Below, piece by piece: positions 43,869-51,088 of a stretch of 64,000 nt of DNA. Within the stretch, counting starts at the first letter, position 1; every line of letters starts with the position of its first letter. The position numbers and the translations under genes are program-made. The notes beneath the pieces were generated by a model, which saw nothing but the letters and a program-made list of their open reading frames with translations, was not told the DNA's origin and ran no database searches. Origin of the DNA: Kluyvera sp040932435 (GTDB taxonomy: Bacteria > Pseudomonadota > Gammaproteobacteria > Enterobacterales > Enterobacteriaceae); the NCBI RefSeq assembly GCF_040932435.1, contig NZ_JBFQGA010000002.1, positions 372,001 to 436,000 of the forward strand, read 5' to 3'.

Positions 43869-44480
43869 TCATGCATGCTCGACTTTTTCCACCCGGCGTT
43901 GCGCCACACGCGGCAGTTGGAACCACGGCAGGCAGATTTGAATCAACGGGCCAATCGCCAGCGCATACAGCACGGTTCCGACGCCAAACGTGCCGCCAAG
44001 CAGCGTACCAATAACCAGCACCGAAAGTTCAATCGCCATGCGGATCCAGCGCACCGGCCAGCCGGTACGGGCATGAATACCGGTCATCAGCCCATCGCGC
44101 GGGCCTGCGCCAAAACCGGCACCAATATACATGCCCGTCGCCAAGGCGTTCAGGATCACTGCCAGCCCCAACATCACGCTACGCAGCCAGAGCGATTCCA
44201 GCGGCGGCATCAGCGCCAACGTCGCGTTCGCAGCCAGTCCCAGCACAATCACATTGCTGATGGTGCCAAGACCAGGGCGCTGACGCAATGGGATCCACAG
44301 CAGCAATACCACTGCGCCGGTTAAGATCATCACCATGCCAATATTTAGAGAGGTCAAGCCCGCGACCCCAAGGTGGAAGACGTTCCACGGGTCGGCGCCC
44401 AGATTGGCGCGGACATAAACGGCGGTCGATACCCCGTAGAGCATTAACCCAAAGTAAAGCTGAATCAGTCGGCGTAGCAT
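43869..44480 (-). CDS. yczE: YczE/YyaS/YitT-family membrane protein
   Basis: 203 aa from the ATG at 44480, which has AGAGG upstream; a frame from 44594 overlaps the divergent regulator promoter and is rejected. Five or so membrane helices; family signature LYGVSTAVYVRANLGADPW near the N-terminus and MYIGAGFGAGPRDGLMTG mid-protein. Transport substrate unknown. Divergent from a MocR-type regulator, the yczE/yczR arrangement described in other bacteria. Absent here in E. coli K-12. Confidence 0.85.
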   Translation of the reverse strand: MLRRLIQLYFGLMLYGVSTAVYVRANLGADPWNVFHLGVAGLTSLNIGMVMILTGAVVLLLWIPLRQRPGLGTISNVIVLGLAANATLALMPPLESLWLRSVMLGLAVILNALATGMYIGAGFGAGPRDGLMTGIHARTGWPVRWIRMAIELSVLVIGTLLGGTFGVGTVLYALAIGPLIQICLPWFQLPRVAQRRVEKVEHA

Positions 44481-44543
44481 GATTACCTCTGCGGAGTCGT
44501 TTGAGGGTTTTATCATCGGCAAAAATGGCATTATGATTAATGA

Positions 44544-44561
44544 CCAGTTTTTAAAAAGTGG
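44544..44561. promoter_or_regulatory. Candidate YczR operator
   Basis: CCAGTTTTTAAAAAGTGG, palindromic except for the paired G/C positions next to the arms, 10 bp before the yczR start in the divergent spacer. Confidence 0.5.
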
Positions 44562-44570
44562 ACTGCACTG

Positions 44571-45995
44571 ATGATCCGACGCTCCGCCACCCAATCGCTC
44601 GTTCGCCTGTTAGGCCACTGGCAAGAAACACCCTCTTCCACGCCTATATGGCGGCAGTTGACGGACGCACTGCGGCTGTTAATTCTGGATGGGCGCCTGC
44701 CGCTCGGAACCAGACTTCCGGGCGAGCGCGAATTTGCCAGCGCCCTTTGCGTCAGCCGAACCACCATCGCCAGCGCGTTGGCGCAGTTGCGTGATGAAGG
44801 CTATGTGCAAAGCCGCCAAGGCAGCGGTTCTACGGTCACGCTCAGCGCTGAGCTCAACCCGCGCGCGCCGCGTATCTCCTCCTCACCAACGCTGGATCTC
44901 TCCACCGCTGCGCTGGCAGCCGGTGCCGAAATCCATCAAGCCTACAGCCACGCGCTCAGCATGTTGCCCGGTTATCTTGCCCATACCGGTTACGATCAGC
45001 ATGGACTGCTCGTTCTGCGAGAGGCTATCGCCCGGCGCTACAGTGAGCGTGGTCTGCCCACCACCGCCGACGAAATTATGCTGGTCAACGGCGCAGTCAG
45101 CGGGCTGGCGCTGATTCTGCGCTATCTCACCGGGCCTGGAGACCGCGTAGTGGTGGAAACACCGACCTATCCGCTAGCGATAGCCGCCATTGAAGGCGCA
45201 TCTTGCCGTCCGGTGGCGCTACCGCTGCCCGATAAAGGTTGGGATACCGATGGCCTCGCAGCCATTATTGCCCAGACGGCCCCGCGCCTGGCTTATCTGA
45301 TGCCCGATTTTCAAAACCCAACCGGGCAGTGTATGGATAGCGCGACGCGGCAAATCGTCGCCGACATGGCCGCCCGTACCTGCACGACGCTGGTGGTCGA
45401 CGAAACGATGGTTGATTTATGGTACAACGCTCCCCCACCGCCGCCGCTGGCCGCATTTAATTCAGACGCGCCGATCATTACCGTAGGCTCGACTGGGAAA
45501 AGCTTTTGGGGTGGCCTGCGATTGGGTTGGGTGCGCGCGTCATCGCAGACTGTTGCGGCATTAATTCAAACCCGCGATACGCTTGATCTTGGCTCGCCGC
45601 TTCTTGAACAATTGGCAACCTGCTGGTTGCTGGAAAATGAGGCCTCGCTGCTGCCCGAAAAAAGGCGTCAGCTAAAAACCCGCCGCGATATGTGTGCCGA
45701 CCTGATGCGAGAATTTTTCCCCCAGTGGAAATTTATTCTACCGGAAGGGGGATTGTCATTTTGGGTTGAACTGCCGGAAATGATGGCGACACGCTTTGCG
45801 GCCCGCGCTGAAGGCTACGGCATTCATCTGGGTGTTGGCACGCGTTTTGGGCTGGCGGGTGGCGGAGAACGAAATCTGCGGATCCCCTTCACACTGGATG
45901 ACGATACGCTACGCCGCGCCTTTACCACATTACAGCCGATATGGGCGACGTTAGCAGGCCAGCACGGCGCAAATAAAATGCGGAAAATAATTTAA
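44571..45995 (+). CDS. yczR: YczR-type MocR regulator (GntR HTH and aminotransferase domain)
   Basis: 474 aa. GntR winged helix in residues about 25-95 (LPLGTRLPGEREFASALCVSRTTIASAL, in two parts), then aminotransferase-like domain with PLP Lys in GSTGKSFWGGLRLGW and Asp/Tyr motifs in MPDFQNPTGQ. Divergently paired with the yczE-like membrane protein, so autoregulation plus control of yczE is likely. No strong Shine-Dalgarno is seen before the ATG. Confidence 0.85.
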   Translation: MIRRSATQSLVRLLGHWQETPSSTPIWRQLTDALRLLILDGRLPLGTRLPGEREFASALCVSRTTIASALAQLRDEGYVQSRQGSGSTVTLSAELNPRAPRISSSPTLDLSTAALAAGAEIHQAYSHALSMLPGYLAHTGYDQHGLLVLREAIARRYSERGLPTTADEIMLVNGAVSGLALILRYLTGPGDRVVVETPTYPLAIAAIEGASCRPVALPLPDKGWDTDGLAAIIAQTAPRLAYLMPDFQNPTGQCMDSATRQIVADMAARTCTTLVVDETMVDLWYNAPPPPPLAAFNSDAPIITVGSTGKSFWGGLRLGWVRASSQTVAALIQTRDTLDLGSPLLEQLATCWLLENEASLLPEKRRQLKTRRDMCADLMREFFPQWKFILPEGGLSFWVELPEMMATRFAARAEGYGIHLGVGTRFGLAGGGERNLRIPFTLDDDTLRRAFTTLQPIWATLAGQHGANKMRKII

Positions 45996-46083
45996 CCGCG
46001 CGCAAAAGGGAAAATGAACCCAATAGCGTAGCCAGCCTGATGTTTATATTATTTTGCGTAGTTTAGCTGCGCGAAATAATATA

Positions 46084-46299
46084 TTAGTGCTGAGGGGGGA
46101 TCGGAAAGCCTTTTAGAGAAATAACGAAAGATTCTCCCTCTTTTTTAATTTTAGCACCGGTATCGCACCAGTCTGAGGCAATTCGAAAGAACTCATCGCT
46201 GCCTACATTCCAGTTTAGAAGAACATGCTTTACGTAGCCCGAGCGTAACAAATCACAGGCTTCACCATAGTTTGCCGCTATTGAAGGTTGCTGTTTCAT
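46084..46299 (-). CDS. Small protein of unknown function, partner of RHH protein
   Basis: 71 aa. Not recognised. It has two Cys (in EACDLLRSG and SDWCDTGAK) and ends in a beta-like segment GESFVISLKGFPIPP. The pattern of an early Cys, a GSDEFFRIASD strand-helix and a KKEGESFVISLK strand has a faint similarity to the small TusA/SirA fold; this is a guess. Start overlaps by 4 bp the end of the upstream ribbon-helix-helix gene, so the two are a coupled pair. Confidence 0.7.
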   Translation of the reverse strand: MKQQPSIAANYGEACDLLRSGYVKHVLLNWNVGSDEFFRIASDWCDTGAKIKKEGESFVISLKGFPIPPQH

Positions 46300-46544
46300 T
46301 TTCTCTTCTTCAGGATTTTTCGTAATGCCTTGATTTCTTTAGGTGTGAATGGGGCAACATCTTCTTCCGTATGCTGGCTGTCAATGTCGTCTTCACATAC
46401 ACCCGCCTCAACTTCTGTTCCAAATGCCAGCTGTAACAGCTTTTCCGTCGCTGCACTCAACGTTAGGCTATTAGCCTCTGCGTAGTGGCGAAGTCCTTCT
46501 TTTACCGTCTCATCAATTTTTACGTTAAGCACTGCGACTGTCAT
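46296..46544 (-). CDS. Ribbon-helix-helix-like small protein
   Basis: 82 aa. N-terminal LNVKIDETVKEGLRHYAEAN SLTLSAATEKLLQ is a typical ribbon-helix-helix (Arc/CopG-like) DNA-binding pattern: a short strand followed by two helices. The C-terminal part is acidic then strongly basic (IKALRKILKKRK). First gene of a two-gene unit with AGGAGT upstream of the ATG. The layout (RHH first, small partner overlapping by 4 bp) resembles toxin-antitoxin operons, but no toxin family is recognised. Confidence 0.72.
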   Translation of the reverse strand: MTVAVLNVKIDETVKEGLRHYAEANSLTLSAATEKLLQLAFGTEVEAGVCEDDIDSQHTEEDVAPFTPKEIKALRKILKKRK

Positions 46545-46836
46545 GTTTACTCCTTCCGTAGCAACGCGTTTGCACGCGGCTAAAATGGTTTTTGTATTAT
46601 TTCTGTAATAACTAATACATCAAACCAATAGTACATTCCACAAATATATTTATAACATTCACGGTAATGTTAAAACCTAATGTTAATTTAAATACAATTT
46701 ATGACACATAGATGACAGTATTGTTACAAGTAAATGAAGTTTAAATGAATGAAAGCGAGAGGCGTGATAAATAACCACAAAATATCTATGTGAATAAAGG
46801 ATTTGGGGGAGATAAGAAATTTAGGGAGGCACAAAT
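46545..46836. other. AT-rich intergenic stretch
   Basis: About 290 bp of A/T-rich sequence between the RHH gene and ffs. It must hold the promoter of the RHH pair. No coding frame, repeat or clear operator seen. Confidence 0.5.
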
Positions 46837-46950
46837 GGGTGGGGGCCCTGCCAGCTACATCCCGGCACACGCGTCATCTGCTTTGGCTGCTTCCTTCCGG
46901 ACCTGACCTGGTAAACAGAGTAGCGTTGCGGGAGAACCAACAGAGCCCCC
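46837..46950 (-). ncRNA. ffs: 4.5S RNA of the signal recognition particle
   Basis: 114 nt, the E. coli length. Minus strand begins GGGGGCTCTGTTGG and ends GGGCCCCCACCC; the apical Ffh-binding region CAGGTCAGGTCCGGAAGGAAGC is present (given here in two overlapping parts: CAGGTCAGGTCC, GGAAGGAAGC). A long self-complementary hairpin. Binds Ffh for co-translational targeting to FtsY and SecYEG. Confidence 0.98.
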
Positions 46951-46981
46951 ATTGAGAGCGTTGTTCCCAACGCGCTGGCGC

Positions 46982-47010
46982 ATTATCACTGCTGAGCCAG
47001 CCAATTGCAA
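46982..47010 (-). promoter_or_regulatory. ffs promoter
   Basis: Minus-strand -35 TTGCAA (47010-47005) and -10 GATAAT (46987-46982), 17-bp spacer. Start near 46975 would give a leader of about 25 bases, consistent with the known 4.5S precursor trimmed by RNase P. Confidence 0.7.
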
Positions 47011-47106
47011 GCTATCCGCTTTTACCTGCTGGATTCTTGCACAATTCCCTCTTCCCACTGACCATCAGTCTGATTATGCTGATACTTCTGCTTTCAGGAA
47101 TAGACT

Positions 47107-47418
47107 ATGGACGCTCAAGACTCGTTTCCCCACCGCGTATGGCAAATCGTCGCCGCAATCCCGCAAGGATACGTAACCACCTACGGTGATGTTGCAAGAC
47201 TTGCCGGATCGCCTCGCGCGGCAAGACAGGTCGGTGGCGTTCTCAGACGTTTGCCGGAAGGCTCCACGTTACCGTGGCATCGGGTGGTTAATCGCCATGG
47301 CGCGATTTCGCTGACGGGCCCCGATCTCCAGCGACAACGACAGGCGCTGTTGGCCGATGGGGTGCAAGTTTCCGGGAGTGGGCAAATTGATATGCAGAAA
47401 TACCGCTGGCACTACTAA
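47107..47418 (+). CDS. atl: Atl (YbaZ), alkyltransferase-like DNA damage sensor
   Basis: 103 aa, shorter than the 129-aa annotated E. coli protein, which has an N-terminal extension. Methyltransferase-like fold with Arg finger region SPRAARQVGGVL and the active-site motif PWHRV, in which the acceptor Cys of PCHRV is replaced by Trp57; the protein therefore binds but does not repair O6-alkylguanine and recruits nucleotide excision repair. AGGA precedes the ATG. Confidence 0.93.
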   Translation: MDAQDSFPHRVWQIVAAIPQGYVTTYGDVARLAGSPRAARQVGGVLRRLPEGSTLPWHRVVNRHGAISLTGPDLQRQRQALLADGVQVSGSGQIDMQKYRWHY

Positions 47419-47464
47419 CGCTTTATTCTGTGTGATTCAACGGGTGATTACATCCGGCAAAAAA

Positions 47465-47486
47465 ATGCCCTCACTCAGGAGGGCAT
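47465..47486. terminator. Bidirectional terminator between atl and ybaY
   Basis: ATGCCCTC / GAGGGCAT stem with ACTCAG loop, A-run on the left and TTTGTC on the right, between convergent genes. Confidence 0.85.
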
Positions 47487-47492
47487 TTGTCT

Positions 47493-47993
47493 TTACGGAA
47501 TCTGCACTGGCGCAGCGTCCTGAACCGGAACCGGCGTTTGCTGCACCGGAACCATCATCAGATCGGCTTTCGTGCCGCCACGGTTTATCACTTCCTGAAT
47601 GGTATCGGTGATAAACAGCAGTTTACCGTTAAGGGTTACCGCAGCACTTAACAGGATACGCGCATTCGGCTGGATATCCGCTGGGTTGTATGGCAGCACA
47701 AAGCTAAACGGTGCCTGCTTGCCTTCCGTCCGGGTGACTTTCTGCGACAGCACCTTCGATGGTGCATCGGCCAGCGACGCATCAGACAGCGTGACCGTCA
47801 ACACCGCATCCGGCGGCAGGGCAACTTTCTGGCGGATAATCACATTACCGGAGACGTTCGGCCCAGATATCGGTTGTGCGGCGGCCGCTGCTTCTGGTGC
47901 TGGTGTCTGATTCTGACTTTGCTGGTGCGTCTGCGCACAGCCTGCAACGGCAAGTGCAATAGCCAGACCGCTTAAGATCGGCACAAGTTTCAT
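47493..47993 (-). CDS. ybaY: YbaY, outer-membrane lipoprotein
   Basis: 166 aa from the ATG at 47993 (GGAGA 7 bases upstream; an ATG two codons earlier is too close to the ribosome site). Lipobox VAGC near residue 19. A linker rich in Gln/Ala/Pro precedes a YbaY/META-like beta domain with VRQKVALPPDAVLTVTLSDAS. Role unknown; in E. coli a glycine/osmotic-type stress lipoprotein. Confidence 0.9.
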   Translation of the reverse strand: MKLVPILSGLAIALAVAGCAQTHQQSQNQTPAPEAAAAAQPISGPNVSGNVIIRQKVALPPDAVLTVTLSDASLADAPSKVLSQKVTRTEGKQAPFSFVLPYNPADIQPNARILLSAAVTLNGKLLFITDTIQEVINRGGTKADLMMVPVQQTPVPVQDAAPVQIP

Positions 47994-48218
47994 TAGCATT
48001 CTCCTTTTTGATCACCCAAATTGAGCCAATTTTCTCAATCAGATGACAACGCTTTAACAAACTTAACCGCTTAAGTGTGGCACATATTTTACATTAATAC
48101 CTGCAAACACCCCATTATTCAGACAATTGAACCCATCGGACCACTCGCGAAATTACGTTATAATGGAAGTATTCACCTGCCGCTATGGCAATAAAATCTA
48201 AAATTCTAGAGGGTACCA

Positions 48219-49079
48219 ATGAGCCAGGCGCTATCAAATTTACTGACATTATTAAATCTGGAAAAAATTGAAGAAGGCCTGTTCCGTGGTCAGAGTGAAG
48301 ACTTGGGTCTGCGCCAGGTATTTGGCGGACAGGTTGTTGGCCAAGCGCTGTATGCCGCCAAAGAGACCGTTCCAGCCGATCGTTTAGTCCACTCGTTCCA
48401 CAGCTATTTTCTGCGACCAGGCGACAGCCAAAAGCCCATTATTTACGATGTCGAAGTACTGCGCGATGGCAACAGCTTCAGCGCGCGTCGCGTCGCCGCC
48501 ATCCAAAATGGCAAGCCGATTTTTTACATGACGGCATCCTTCCAAGCGCCGGAACCGGGCTATGAGCACCAGAAAACCATGCCGGTGGCCCCTTCCCCGG
48601 ACGGCCTGCCATCGGAAACAGATATCGCCCGCTCGCTGTCTCATCTGCTGCCACCGCAGGTTGCGGAGAAATTTCTGTGCGATAAGCCCATTGAGATCCG
48701 CCCGGTTGAATTCCACAACCCGCTGAAGGGTCACGCCGCAGAGCCGCGCCGTCAGGTGTGGATGCGCGCCAACGGCGCGGTGCCGGACAATCTGCATATC
48801 CATCAGTACCTGCTGGGCTACGCCTCTGATTTTAATTTCCTGCCGGTGGCGCTGCAGCCTCACGGCGTGGGCTTCCTCGAACCGGGTATGCAGGTGGCGA
48901 CCATTGACCATTCCATGTGGTTCCACCGTCCGTTCAACCTGAACGAATGGCTCCTGTATAGCGTGGAAAGCACCTCGGCCTCTAGCGCGCGTGGCTTCGT
49001 ACGCGGCGAATTCTATACCCAAGATGGCGTGCTGGTTGCTTCGACGGTGCAAGAAGGGGTCATGCGTAACCGAGGTTAA
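48219..49079 (+). CDS. tesB: TesB, acyl-CoA thioesterase II
   Basis: 286 aa, the E. coli length. Double hot-dog fold. The catalytic Asp is in GYASDFNFLP (about residue 204), with supporting Thr/Gln in DHSMWFHRP and QDGVLVASTVQEG. Hydrolyses medium and long acyl-CoA. GAGGG before the ATG; strong terminator after the stop. Confidence 0.96.
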   Translation: MSQALSNLLTLLNLEKIEEGLFRGQSEDLGLRQVFGGQVVGQALYAAKETVPADRLVHSFHSYFLRPGDSQKPIIYDVEVLRDGNSFSARRVAAIQNGKPIFYMTASFQAPEPGYEHQKTMPVAPSPDGLPSETDIARSLSHLLPPQVAEKFLCDKPIEIRPVEFHNPLKGHAAEPRRQVWMRANGAVPDNLHIHQYLLGYASDFNFLPVALQPHGVGFLEPGMQVATIDHSMWFHRPFNLNEWLLYSVESTSASSARGFVRGEFYTQDGVLVASTVQEGVMRNRG

Positions 49080-49095
49080 CCTTGGTTTAGCCCAC

Positions 49096-49124
49096 AAAAA
49101 AGCCTCCCATTGGGAGGCTTTTTT
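49096..49124. terminator. Bidirectional terminator between tesB and amtB
   Basis: AAAAAAGCCTCCCA / TGGGAGGCTTTTTT arms around one base, so A- and T-runs flank the GC stem on each strand; between convergent genes. Confidence 0.92.
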
Positions 49125-49221
49125 GGCTTTGGAGATTACCTTTTGGTCTTTCGGGCGAGGCGCAAACTTCGTTTTCGAAAAACCCGGGGTCGATGTCACC
49201 ACCGTCCCCCGGCTACGCAGA

Positions 49222-50511
49222 TCAAGCGTTATAGGCATTTTCGCCGTGGCTGTTGACGTCCAGACCTTCACGTTCCTGATCTTCAGGAACACGCAGACCA
49301 ACGGTCAAATCTGCCACTTTGTAGCCAATGAAGGCCACCACGCCAGACCAAACGATAGTAATACCGATACTTTCCAACTGAACCAGAACCTGATGGCCCA
49401 TGGTCACGCCTTCGGCGTAGCCCACGCCGCCAAGCGTTGTGGAAGCGAAGATACCGGTCAGGATACAGCCGACGATGCCGCACACGCCGTGCACACCGAA
49501 GACATCACACGGATCATCGACACGCAGTACGCGTTTGAGTGAAGTCACGCCCCACAGTCCAGCCAGTCCCGCGACGATGCCGAGGATCAGCGCGCCGCCA
49601 ACCCCAATATAACCACAGGCTGGAGTGATGCCCACGAGGCCCGCAATCGCCCCGGAACATGCGCCCAGTAAAGAAGGTTTGCCACGCAGCGCCCACTCAC
49701 CGAAGACCCAACCGAGAATAGCCGCAGCCGTCGCCACCACGGTGTTAACAAACGCCAGACCGGCAATTTCGTTCGCCGCGCTTGCGGAACCGGCGTTAAA
49801 GCCGAACCAGCCGAAGTAGAGGATGGCGGTGCCGATAAACACCATTGGCAGATTGTGTGGTTTGAACGCTTCTTTACCAAAGCCCACGCGTTTACCAATC
49901 AGGTACGCGCCTACCAGACCCGCGACTGCGGCGTTGATATGCACCACCGTACCACCGGCAAAGTCGAGCGCACCGTGGCTCGCCAGCAGGCCGCCGCCCC
50001 AAACCATGTGCGCAATCGGCACGTAGGAAAGTGTCAGCCAAATCACCACGAAGATAAGCACCGCAGAGAAGCGAATACGCTCCGCCAGCGCACCAACAAT
50101 CAGCCCCACGGTGATACAGGCGAAGGAGCCTTGGAACGCGACATGGATGTACTGATAGAAGGAGCCCATCAGGTCAGTAATCTTAATATTTTTCAGCATC
50201 AGCCAGTCGAAGCTGCCGAAGAAGCTGCCGCCGGTACCGAAGGCCAGCGAGTAGCCATAAACCACCCACAGCACGCAAACCAGCGCGAACGTCACCGCCA
50301 CCTGCGTCAGCATAGACAGGACGTTTTTACCGCGAATCAGGCCGCCGTAGAACAGCGCAATGCCCGGAATGGTCATAAACAGCACCAGTGCGGTACACAG
50401 CATCATAAAAGCGTTATCCGCTTTATCCACCACCGCCGGTGCCGCCATCGCCAGACCCGGCAACAGCGCCAGTGCGCTCAACCCTGTTTTTACCATTGTT
50501 TTTTTCATCAT
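49222..50511 (-). CDS. amtB: AmtB, ammonium channel
   Basis: 429 aa with the first ATG (50511); starting at the next codon gives 428 as in E. coli. Signal-like N-terminus ending MAAPAVVDKAD, then eleven membrane helices. Pore residues include the twin His (in HMVWGGGLLASHGALDFAGG and DVFGVHGVCG) and Phe gate residues. GlnK binds its cytoplasmic face to close it. Downstream gene of the glnK-amtB operon, 30 bp after glnK. Confidence 0.97.
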   Translation of the reverse strand: MMKKTMVKTGLSALALLPGLAMAAPAVVDKADNAFMMLCTALVLFMTIPGIALFYGGLIRGKNVLSMLTQVAVTFALVCVLWVVYGYSLAFGTGGSFFGSFDWLMLKNIKITDLMGSFYQYIHVAFQGSFACITVGLIVGALAERIRFSAVLIFVVIWLTLSYVPIAHMVWGGGLLASHGALDFAGGTVVHINAAVAGLVGAYLIGKRVGFGKEAFKPHNLPMVFIGTAILYFGWFGFNAGSASAANEIAGLAFVNTVVATAAAILGWVFGEWALRGKPSLLGACSGAIAGLVGITPACGYIGVGGALILGIVAGLAGLWGVTSLKRVLRVDDPCDVFGVHGVCGIVGCILTGIFASTTLGGVGYAEGVTMGHQVLVQLESIGITIVWSGVVAFIGYKVADLTVGLRVPEDQEREGLDVNSHGENAYNA

Positions 50512-50541
50512 CTCTCACCCTATCTCTGTGCAGGCTGGGAA

Positions 50542-50880
50542 TTACAGCGCCGCTTCGTCGGCTTCGCCGGTACGAATACGGATAACGCGCTGCAGTTCAG
50601 CGACAAAAATCTTACCGTCGCCAATTTTTCCGGTGTAAGCGGCTTTGCTGATCACGTCGACAACTTCATCGAGTTGATCGTCGGCGATCGCCACATCAAT
50701 TTTTACTTTTGGTAGGAAGTTGACGCTGTATTCCGCGCCACGGTACAGCTCAGCATGACCTTTCTGACGACCGAAGCCTTTCACTTCTGTCACCGTTAAG
50801 CCCTGAATGCCAATTGAAGACAACGCTTCACGAACGTCTTCAAGTTTGAATGGTTTGATTACGACGGTAACCAGCTTCAT
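50542..50880 (-). CDS. glnK: GlnK, PII signal-transduction protein
   Basis: 112 aa from ATG 50880 (GGAGGGG upstream); a longer frame to 50961 overlaps the promoter. T-loop Tyr51 in ELYRGAEY is the uridylylation site; B-loop TGKIGDGKIF and C-loop RIRTGEAD bind ATP/2-oxoglutarate. Regulates AmtB according to nitrogen status. Confidence 0.97.
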   Translation of the reverse strand: MKLVTVVIKPFKLEDVREALSSIGIQGLTVTEVKGFGRQKGHAELYRGAEYSVNFLPKVKIDVAIADDQLDEVVDVISKAAYTGKIGDGKIFVAELQRVIRIRTGEADEAAL

Positions 50881-50931
50881 AGATCCCCTCCAGTCAGAAT
50901 TCGGTAATGGCTGCGAACACGAAAGAGATAA

Positions 50932-50947
50932 AGCAAGGGGCGTGCCA
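50932..50947 (-). promoter_or_regulatory. Sigma54 promoter of glnK-amtB
   Basis: Minus strand TGGCACGCCCCTTGCT: TGGCAC at -24 and TTGC at -12 separated by five bases, 52 bp before the glnK start. Matches the sigma54 consensus TGGCACg-N4-TTGCw. Confidence 0.93.
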
Positions 50948-51020
50948 GAAATGAAAATCACGGCGTCTAGCGGTAAAATCAGGGGTTGCGTCAGTAGGAT
51001 GGCGGGATAAAAAAGAAAAA

Positions 51021-51037
51021 CGCACCATGCGAGTGCA
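51021..51037 (-). promoter_or_regulatory. Candidate NtrC enhancer site
   Basis: Minus strand TGCACTCGCATGGTGCG resembles the NtrC consensus TGCAC-N5-TGGTGCA with one mismatch at the end; located about 75 bp upstream of the sigma54 promoter. A weaker half-matching copy, TGCCTGACGCTGGTGCA, is at 51072-51088. Confidence 0.7.
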
Positions 51038-51088
51038 TGATGCGTATTACGACGTCATTGTGTTAGAAAAATGCCTGACGCTGGTGCA

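Noticed and set aside
46855..47058. 67-codon frame across ffs
   Set aside because: It reads through the 4.5S RNA and its promoter; structural RNA explains the sequence.
48384..49301. 305-codon frame antisense to tesB
   Set aside because: Overlaps the clear thioesterase gene and crosses its terminator.
49855..50715. 286-codon frame antisense to amtB and glnK
   Set aside because: Composition rich in His, Gln and Arg, no ribosome site, overlaps two well-supported genes.
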